Below are positions 7,101 through 12,573 of a DNA stretch of 12,573 nucleotides, in pieces. The notes beneath the pieces were generated by a model that worked only from the letters and a program-made list of their open reading frames with translations, was not told the DNA's origin and made no database searches. The DNA comes from Asterionellopsis glacialis (taxonomy: Eukaryota > Bacillariophyta > Plagiogrammaphyceae > Rhaphoneidales > Asterionellopsidaceae), in NCBI GenBank assembly GCA_014885115.2, contig WKLE02002548.1, positions 1 through 12,573 on the forward strand, written 5' to 3'. Within the stretch, counting starts at the first letter, position 1; every line of letters starts with the position of its first letter. The translations under genes and the position numbers were made by a program.

Positions 7101-9808
7101 GCCTAATTCCCGACGATACAGATGACGAAGAAGAAAGTACTGAATCATTTGCACCATCAGAATGTGGAAAATTTCCTTATGAGGAAAAAGAAGAAAGAAA
7201 TTATTCCCGAAATCCTTTGTTGAAAACATCATCGTCCGCAAATGTTGAAAATGTACAAGTGCGTATTATTCAAGGCACGACAAACCAAGATGAGGAGCAA
7301 AACAAGAAAACAACGTCACATTCGAACTGGGAGGATGTTGCACCAGCATCATTCGGCAATTATCACAGCAATAACTCTAGCCAGTACATGAGTTTAGAGG
7401 CAGGAGGCAGTAACTTGGAAGACTCTATTTCGAAGTTAGAAGTACAATCAAACAGAACTAAAGAGAGTGATGCTTTTGAAAATTATTGGTCAAGGTAAGA
7501 TTTTGGTGTTATAGGAAAAGCTGTCTACTTCTGTTGTTTTTGTACCAACCATCTAATCAAAAAATACTTATGAACAGGCTAGCAAAAAATAAAAATGCAT
7601 GGGACGCTACTCCAGATGATAGAAGCGAAGCTTTAGTAGCCACAATACGATGTTGGGATTGCATGAAGGCAGTGACTACTTCCACTTGGCACTCTATCAA
7701 GCATGCATACTATACAGCATTCACTCACAGATCAATCTTATATTCGGCAATAGTGATGTTCATTTGTTTCGCTGCAGCGGGCCTTACTGCTGTTCTCTTG
7801 CTGGCAAATGACAGAGAAGAAAGTCGCCGCAACACTGCTTTAAGTTTAGGAGATGATGCAAGTCGGATGTTATTAAACACCGGGACTGAAGCCTTCCTCC
7901 CTCTATTTGTTATGGCTCAAATGGTGAGACTACTGGATATTTTTGATATCTTGCCTCAAGAGTTGTCAAAGGCAAATATTTTTGAGAAAGACAATTTTTC
8001 GGCTTTCCGGGATGTAACAAGTACCTGTAACGATCCTAGCTACCTGGGACCATTTACTGATATTGCACTTGCTGTGATGGAAATGTCAGATCTTAAAGGT
8101 GTTGTGGTCAATCTTCAATTAGCTCCAGCTGGTGTTGTTTGTCTATTATATCCTCAGGTAAACTACGAAGATTTCTCGGGTGGGTTACACCTGGATAGTA
8201 GGAGCGCAATCGGGCATGATCTTATCAATGATAAAACCAGCACTGGATTCTACATTCGAGAAGCTGCAAAAACTGGGAGAAGCGCAGTTCAGGGGCCGTT
8301 GACTTTGTTGCAAGACGATAAAAAAGTCCTTGAGGAAGCTTTGATCATCAGGATACCAGTTTACAAAAACTCCTATAACACCTCAGTCGATGACGAACAG
8401 CTTGAGTTTTGGGGCTTCGCAACAAGTATTTTGAATTGGGCGCAACTAAAAGAAATAACAGGGTTTAAAGCTTTCTTTGATAGTCATGGAGCAGAGTTCT
8501 TTATGACTAAAGCCGATACACTAGTCAATTTAACGACACGTGAAGAATACCAGGAGGTAAGTTTTGTAATACAGCTACGTATCCATGTTTGTATTGACTT
8601 CTGTGGCTGACAACCGGATATCTCCTTTTAAACCATTTCATAGATTAGAGTAATCGGATATTCAGATGGTTGGGAATCACTAAACGATGACAACAGCATT
8701 ACTAGACCCATAAGAAGCTTTAGCGACTGGGACATCACGGTTGGTTTCAAAGATGGGTTCACTCCAGAATGGAAATACTGGGGCTCAATCTGCGTTGTAT
8801 TTGGTTCTCTCCTTGCAACACATGTTCTGGTTATGGTGCTGGTAGCAAAAACCGATCATGAAATTCTCCTTTACCGGATGATGCCTCGAGATGTAATCCG
8901 CAGGCTTCAAATGGGCGAAACAGTAGTTGAAACGAGCACGAATGCCACCATTTTCTTCTCACACATAATTGGTTTCAAGACTATGTCGGGACAAATGGAT
9001 CCTAGGAATTTCATGGTTATGCTTAATCAAATTTACGGCGAATTCGACAAATTGGTTATAAGACACCGAGTAAATAAGGTGGAGGTAAGCCGTATTGCGA
9101 CTGTTACTTTTTATTTGACTGTATTATAATAGTACCAGGTTTGTCTCTCAACCTCGCTTTCATTCTTTTCTTTTTTCAATCAAGACTATCGGCGACGCAT
9201 ACATTGTTACTTGTAATGGCATCGAAAAAAACTCTGGCCGCGATGCTTCAGAGAGAGTTGCTTTGTTTGCTCTTGATGCCATGGCTTTTGTTAAGCAGTA
9301 TCGATACAATGATATGAGGGTATTCATTCGATCTGGTTTGGCAACCGGTCCAGTTGTTTTCGGTGTGGTCGGTGCAGCTGTGCCGAAATATACAATTTTT
9401 GGTGATACTGTAAACTATGCCTCGCGAATGGAATCAACTTCAAAGTCGATGAAAATACAATGCTCTGAAAAGACAGCAGAATTGCTACATGATTCAGACG
9501 ATTATGACTTTTCCACTGAAATGCGCCGAGAAGGCGACGAAAGAGGTATAGAGGTAAAAGGGAAAGGACTGGTACAAACATGGTGGATTCGAGATGTGCG
9601 TAGGAGTGACGAATCTGGAATGGAAGGAAATGCAAGCGAATCTAGCCGAAAAGGTTTTTTAAGAAGCAGTCACAGGCAAAATTATCTTCCACGTTCGGCC
9701 AGTTTTCGTGCGTCTCTTAACGCATCTACTGACGAACGAAAAGTTTCGTTTGGCGCATCTTTGTCAGGAGAAGCCACTCCTTCTGAACGAATTGCGGATG
9801 CAGTATAG
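4103..9808 (+). CDS. Tandem CHASE-domain receptor nucleotide cyclase, six exons
   Basis: Exons 4103-5704, 5811-6250, 6373-7494, 7578-8556, 8644-9084 and 9185-9808 join in frame into 1735 residues. Order: cytosolic N-tail (1-260), TM1 (262-286), CHASE1 (287-575), TM2 (578-602), juxtamembrane LLLFRMMPR and cyclase domain 1 (about 628-800), acidic Ser-rich linker (800-1100), TM3 (1108-1131), CHASE2 (1132-1422), TM4 (1426-1449), cyclase domain 2 (about 1475-1650), Ser/Arg-rich tail. Class III cyclases convert ATP or GTP to cyclic nucleotide and need dimers; CHASE is an extracellular ligand sensor known from plant cytokinin receptors and Dictyostelium cyclase. Domain 1 keeps both metal Asp residues but lacks Asn/Arg; domain 2 keeps Asn/Arg but has His for the first Asp. 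One composite active site between the halves is therefore likely (inference). The alternative is two adjacent genes split at the TAA at 7496. That is less likely, because homology between the halves runs across that point. Confidence 0.75.
5705..5810 (+). other. Intron 1 (106 bases, phase 0)
   Basis: Donor GTAAGT, pyrimidine-rich end and acceptor CATATCAG. It lies near the end of CHASE1, between EYKR and VAVIAES. Reading through meets TAA at 5778. Intron 4 sits at the equivalent place and phase in unit 2 (EYQE | IRVIGYS). Confidence 0.9.
6251..6372 (+). other. Intron 2 (122 bases, phase 2)
   Basis: Donor GTAAGT and acceptor CTTGGCAG. It splits the Glu681 codon (GA|G) of the VETIGDAY signature. 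Intron 5 lies at the same place in unit 2, but in phase 0, after GAG. The splice sites differ by one base. Confidence 0.92.
7495..7577 (+). other. Intron 3 (83 bases, phase 2), joins the two cyclase units
   Basis: Donor AG|GTAAGA, branch-like TCTAATC (7552-7558), acceptor TGAACAG|G. Splicing makes AGG (Arg1055) and links ENYWS to RLAKNKN in frame. Unsplit, the frame stops at TAA 7496-7498. The joined motif FENYWSRLAKNKN resembles FQNYWANIARYN in unit 1, so the intron interrupts a motif duplicated with the rest of the unit. No intron lies at the matching place in unit 1. An ATG at 7570 just before the acceptor could start a stand-alone second unit if the intron is not used. Confidence 0.8.
8557..8643 (+). 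other. Intron 4 (87 bases, phase 0)
   Basis: Donor GTAAGT, branch-like GGCTGAC, acceptor TTTCATAG. Position and phase equal intron 1 of the first unit, which supports duplication of the whole intron-bearing unit. Confidence 0.9.
9085..9184 (+). other. Intron 5 (100 bases, phase 0)
   Basis: Donor GTAAGC, long pyrimidine tract, acceptor AATCAAG. It lies in KVE|TIGDAY of the second cyclase domain, in the same place as intron 2 but one base out of phase. Confidence 0.92.
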
Positions 9809-9984
9809 GCTTTTTCTGGTAAATCAGTCATTATTTTAGCACAAGCAAAACTATTATAGAAGCTTTTATATAGAAACACGATATCCTTTCGCAATGCATT
9901 GGATATTAGTGTTGTCTTTGTACGCTAATGAAGTTACACGTAGTTATAAGCTTTACGAACGGCAGTCTTTCCTATGAACGATAT
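9809..9984. other. Short convergent intergenic gap
   Basis: These 176 bases separate the stop codons of two convergent genes and must hold both 3' ends. The stretch is AT-rich. I see no clear hairpin or canonical AATAAA signal on the plus strand. Confidence 0.6.
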
Positions 9985-11229
9985 TCAACTGATTTGATGG
10001 GTTGCAGCAACACTTATCCAGAAGGCAACGCAAAAGATTCCACTTGCAAAAAACGGTGTGGAACTACCCGCGGAGTCGTTATTTGTGTTTGAGTCCATTG
10101 GTGTGTGGACTCTCGCTACTGTGTCTGCTGTTCCAGAGTTTGAAGAAGTTTCCTCCTGCAATTCCAAGTTGGCATTCAAAGATTCTGCTGTTTCCATACT
10201 TCCCGAGTCTCCAAGCGATTTTTCTAACGCAGATTCTGGAGCTTCATATGATCTTTCAGACGGGGATGAAGACGGAGCCGGGCTTTCTATTTGACATGAC
10301 AAATCCGAACGACAAGAACCAGCAACTTCAAACGAGCGGTGGACGTTGGTCCCACCATCGTTGTCCTCCGTCGTGATGAAGTTACATCCTTTCTTGTAAG
10401 CCTCTCCAGTTTCAATGAAAACATTATCGTCTCTCTCAGGGTTGCTGCAATTTGTGCAGTTATCGTTTTCACAATTAGCATCTAAAAATATTAAAGTGCT
10501 CCCGCCAAATCCTGGGGAGCAAGCTGCTCGGTAGTATCCAATCAGAGGGTCAAAGTTGCACATACCATCAGCAATGACGTTTGTTTCATTTTCTGCGTTG
10601 TATTCACATATGCCTGATATATGTTGTGTTGATCCATAATATTTGAAATTGAAAGAACAGGTGTTACTACTGTTGTTGTTTGAAGAAATCTCTCCCTGCC
10701 ACCCTGTTGAGTTGTCGATTTCCTCTCCTCGAACTGCCGTTGCTTCGGACGGTGTCGTAGATGGTGCGGCAGAGGGCTCCACATACCGGTAGCATGAAGG
10801 TAAGTGGCAATGGCCAGAGAAATCATATGAAAAGGGGAAGACTGTTGCGTCCTCATTGACTTGATGGTTTAAAATCCCACATCCTCTGCGATACCCATTT
10901 CCTGACTGAAGGAATAAGTTGTGATCCTCAGCGTCAGATTCTCTACAATTGGTGCAATCGTCTTGTTCACAATAGACATCCAAGAAAACTATTTGACTGC
11001 TTTTATCCACAATATCACAGGCTGCTCGGTAGAAACCTAATTCAGAGCTGTTATGACACTCACCATCGACAACTATGTCAGTTTCACTAACCGCAAAATC
11101 AGCCTCGCACTTTTGTTCGTCCCCTCCGCTCGAGTCATATTTTGTAAAAATCCAAGAGCAGGTCCCATTAGTTTGGCCAAATGCTACAGAAGAAAGTGCA
11201 GCAGAAAAGAAAAGAAATCGCTGCAACAT
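9985..11229 (-). CDS. Secreted, probably GPI-anchored protein with duplicated ten-Cys module
   Basis: A 414-residue, intronless frame. Residues 1-18 form a signal peptide (Arg4, hydrophobic core, likely cut after FGQ or near it). Module 1 has Cys at 24, 41, 58, 71, 87, 92, 95, 117, 141 and 146; module 2 at 191, 208, 224, 237, 253, 258, 261, 282, 306 and 312. Spacings agree to within one residue. Shared motifs are GFYRAAC/GYYRAAC, IVFLD/LIFLD and the C-x4-C-x2-C pattern in CEQDDCTNC/CENDNCTNC. Pro/Ser/Thr-rich spacers follow each module, with several N-glycosylation sequons. The C-terminus is Ser/Gly/Ala (386-390), then a hydrophobic tail (393-410), as in GPI-anchor signals. I do not recognise the module. 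A cell-surface, binding or adhesive role is inference. It is convergent with the cyclase gene, with no sign of shared regulation. Confidence 0.8.
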   Translation of the reverse strand: MLQRFLFFSAALSSVAFGQTNGTCSWIFTKYDSSGGDEQKCEADFAVSETDIVVDGECHNSSELGFYRAACDIVDKSSQIVFLDVYCEQDDCTNCRESDAEDHNLFLQSGNGYRRGCGILNHQVNEDATVFPFSYDFSGHCHLPSCYRYVEPSAAPSTTPSEATAVRGEEIDNSTGWQGEISSNNNSSNTCSFNFKYYGSTQHISGICEYNAENETNVIADGMCNFDPLIGYYRAACSPGFGGSTLIFLDANCENDNCTNCSNPERDDNVFIETGEAYKKGCNFITTEDNDGGTNVHRSFEVAGSCRSDLSCQIESPAPSSSPSERSYEAPESALEKSLGDSGSMETAESLNANLELQEETSSNSGTADTVARVHTPMDSNTNNDSAGSSTPFFASGIFCVAFWISVAATHQIS

Positions 11230-11650
11230 TGTTAAGTGTTGCTTGAAAAAGAAAATCTAAAATTTACTGATGCATAAAAATTGAAAATTGAAAATGTGTC
11301 GCTAAAAGTGGTCCAACTTCGTGGCCTGGAAAGATTCGTGTTTGGTTCTTTTTCATAATATGATGCCTACACGTTGAAAAGATACCTGTACAAAGACGGT
11401 ACTATTACCATGTATGATACCTGGGGTAGAGCGAATCCCGAAGGACCGTTGAGTCGCTGGTTTTTGTTTACCAGTATTAATAACAGCAGTCATACTAGGT
11501 ATTCTACAGAGATTATCCAAAAAACAAGTCATCCGGCCGCTCGCCAATCCATCCGTGCGCGCGTTAGACCACAAATTATTGGCATCTACATGGGATCGAA
11601 CTGGTATGTACCTTATACAGTATAAGAAAAACCAACTAAGTCTGATACTA
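11230..11650. other. Region upstream of the Cys-rich gene, no supported gene
   Basis: The first 60 bases carry a short direct repeat (ATTGAAA twice, 11280-11293) and should hold the minus-strand promoter and 5' UTR. Frames of 73-83 codons at 11353-11625 overlap on both strands. Neither shows a recognisable domain or signal. The block may be an eroded part of the retroelement that follows. Confidence 0.4.
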
Positions 11651-12025
11651 TTATAAGATGTATTTAGGACAAATGTATTCTACTGACTATTTATCCAAAC
11701 TAGTCCCACCAATGTCGGATAGGTCCATTATACAAGTACCAGTACCAAGTACATTCTTAATTCCAAAATTGGTAGGACCTAATGCTGATAGTGGAGTACA
11801 TTATTGTCATGAAATCGCGAAAGTGTATGATCTATGCGCGTTGGATTACAATTATTGGCGTCTACCCACGATTGAATTATTATGTGTGAATGGAACAATT
11901 ACGGTATTACTATTTCAGTGGAATAAAAATAATGGAATACATGCACAGTACCTGTATGCAGGACGAATGTATTCTGCTTTGTGCTGCCTTATTCACTTAC
12001 TACCAGGTAACTGGTCTTAACGTAA
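11650..12025 (+). pseudogene. Possible upstream part of the decayed retroelement
   Basis: A plus-strand frame of 120 codons (11658-12020) contains YLGQMYSTD and ends in LIHLLPGNWS. Both vaguely recall the YLG..xxD and LLYGxETWS segments that come before KLEAFH in non-LTR retrotransposon C-termini. A 28-base stretch near 11659 recurs imperfectly near 11949 (GGAC.AATGTATTCT). No reverse transcriptase catalytic motif is seen. The link to the downstream remnant rests on order and frame only. Confidence 0.3.
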
Positions 12026-12540
12026 GCAGAATGTAAAAGGAAACTTGAAGCATTTCACTACACAGCACTCAGACAAATCTTAGGATATAACTTACACCAT
12101 GTCAAGAAACATAGTATAAAAATTATAATGTAGGGACATGGCTGAAGGCTCCTACAATCCTGGATATCATCCATAGGAGACAGCAGATACAGTGGATTAC
12201 CAAGATAGCAAGGGTGGATAACTCAAGAATGCCGAGATGACTAATAACATCGTGGGTGGACAACAAACCCAAGGAAAGGAGGTCACCCCAAAAAAATATG
12301 CCGCAACTCATTACCTCAAGCATTAAATACCATTTTACCAAGTGTAAATGAAAAAAATGCCATCAACAAGCAATGTATGCCCCTCATGCAGGACAAAGAG
12401 TGAAAAAAAACTGGAAGCATGGTAGATAACAAGATCGCCACAAGTTGCAAAAAAAGACATGCTGCCGATGCCTCCTCTAACTCCCCCAAGGAAGTCACAT
12501 GCCAGCATGACCCCCCATCCCACCCTGAGCAAGCTACATA
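12026..12540 (+). mobile_element. Decayed C-terminus of a non-LTR (LINE-type) retrotransposon ORF2
   Basis: Three colinear pieces in shifting frames resemble the end of LINE-type ORF2 proteins: KLEAFHYTALRQILG (12041-12085), then ILDIIHRRQQIQW with RVDNSRMPR, a stop, and LITSWVDNKPKERRSPQKN (12121-12300), then ALNTILP with QCMPLMQDKE, a stop, and GSMVDNK (12305-12430). This matches the family order AFHxxxLRxILG, RRxLxWxGHVxRMxxxRxPRxLL, WVxxxRPxGRPQ, and WMxLAQDRxxW. At least two frameshifts and two in-frame stops show that it is dead. The plus strand is strikingly poor in T (about 17% by eye across 12181-12540), unlike its surroundings, as expected for inserted sequence. No 3' tail or target-site duplication could be placed. 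Confidence 0.55.
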
Positions 12541-12573
12541 ATGCAACAAATTTTAAAAAATGACTGTTATCAC

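Larger units (their letters stand above)
4103..7494 (+). other. First receptor-cyclase unit (exons 1-3)
   Basis: Residues 1-1055. The N-tail is rich in Gln, Ser, Asn and Asp and carries RRHS (37-40), RRHS (69-72), RRTS (119-122) and RRRSS (147-151), matching the basic kinase consensus RRxS. FQNYWANIARYN (167-178) recurs at the junction of unit 2. CHASE1 has Cys359 and Cys397, VQLAPSGVFC, AIGLDL, IQGPITLLQ and FWGYS. The cyclase domain shows metal Asp641 (AILDIVSF) and Asp685 (TIGDAY), base-pocket Glu681 and Thr752 (PKYTLFG), but Thr759 and Lys763 in GETVTLASKIEST where NxxxR is expected. Alone it should be inactive or weak; as partner it can supply the two metal ligands. Confidence 0.8.
7578..9808 (+). 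other. Second receptor-cyclase unit (exons 4-6)
   Basis: Residues 1056-1735. TM3, CHASE2 (Cys1205 and Cys1243 in the same places as unit 1, VNLQLAPAGVVC, AIGHDL, VQGPLTLLQ, FWGFA), TM4, then YRMMPRDVI and the second cyclase domain. In ATIFFSHIIGF, His1488 replaces the first metal Asp. Asp1532 (TIGDAY), Glu1528, Thr1598 (PKYTIFG), Asn1605 and Arg1609 (DTVNYASRMEST) are present. It can therefore supply base-pocket and transition-state residues but is missing one metal ligand. The tail has basic-Ser sites such as RSASF. The stop is TAG at 9806-9808. Compared with unit 1 it lacks the long Gln-rich N-tail; the acidic linker encoded by exon 3 takes that place. Confidence 0.8.

Noticed and set aside
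7486..8610. A separate 374-residue gene starting before the second unit
   Set aside because: Its first 28 residues are intron 3 read through and its end is intron 4 read through. The homology-supported protein begins at 7578 and continues past 8556.
10002..10376. Plus-strand frames of 78-124 codons opposite the Cys-rich gene, and minus-strand frames of 64-104 codons in its other frames
   Set aside because: They overlap a long frame with a signal peptide and regular Cys repeats, and have no features of their own.
1..12573. tRNA genes, CRISPR arrays, bacterial-type operons
   Set aside because: No cloverleaf with conserved arms and no regular repeat-spacer array was seen by eye. Introns and secretory signals point to a eukaryote.

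Overview
The window looks like nuclear DNA of a diatom, probably a pennate one. This rests on short GT-AG introns of 80-122 bases, an AT-rich background, a secreted silaffin-like lysine-repeat protein, and a CHASE-sensor class III nucleotide cyclase. Species cannot be fixed from the sequence.

Layout. Bases 1-640 are AT-rich with no gene seen. Bases 636-1381 hold a small minus-strand gene for a secreted silaffin-like protein (1121-1381) and, downstream of it, a 5'-truncated decayed copy of its 3' end (about 636-893). Bases 1382-3983 are gene-poor, with a TCTG microsatellite, a 24-base direct repeat at an 80-base offset, and small hairpins near the next gene. Bases 4103-9808 (possibly from 3984) on the plus strand are the centrepiece. 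They can be read as one six-exon gene (seven with a probable 5' coding exon) for a protein of about 1735 residues, built from two tandem copies of [TM - CHASE - TM - class III cyclase domain]. Bases 9985-11229 on the minus strand encode a secreted, probably GPI-anchored protein with a duplicated ten-cysteine module, convergent with the cyclase gene. From about 11650 to 12540 lies a decayed piece of a non-LTR (LINE-type) retrotransposon C-terminus.

Main result. The two halves of the cyclase gene have lost complementary catalytic residues. The first cyclase domain keeps both metal-binding aspartates but has Thr and Lys where transition-state Asn and Arg are expected. The second keeps Asn and Arg but has His in place of the first metal aspartate. 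This is the division of labour between C1 and C2 of animal transmembrane adenylyl cyclases. Here it occurs in a CHASE receptor-cyclase frame, which suggests an independently evolved, covalently linked pseudoheterodimeric receptor cyclase. Its base-pocket residues (Glu and Thr in both domains) leave cGMP versus cAMP open. The silaffin-like gene, the Cys-rich surface protein and the receptor cyclase share no visible pathway; they are neighbours only. Residue numbers for the cyclase count from the ATG at 4103.
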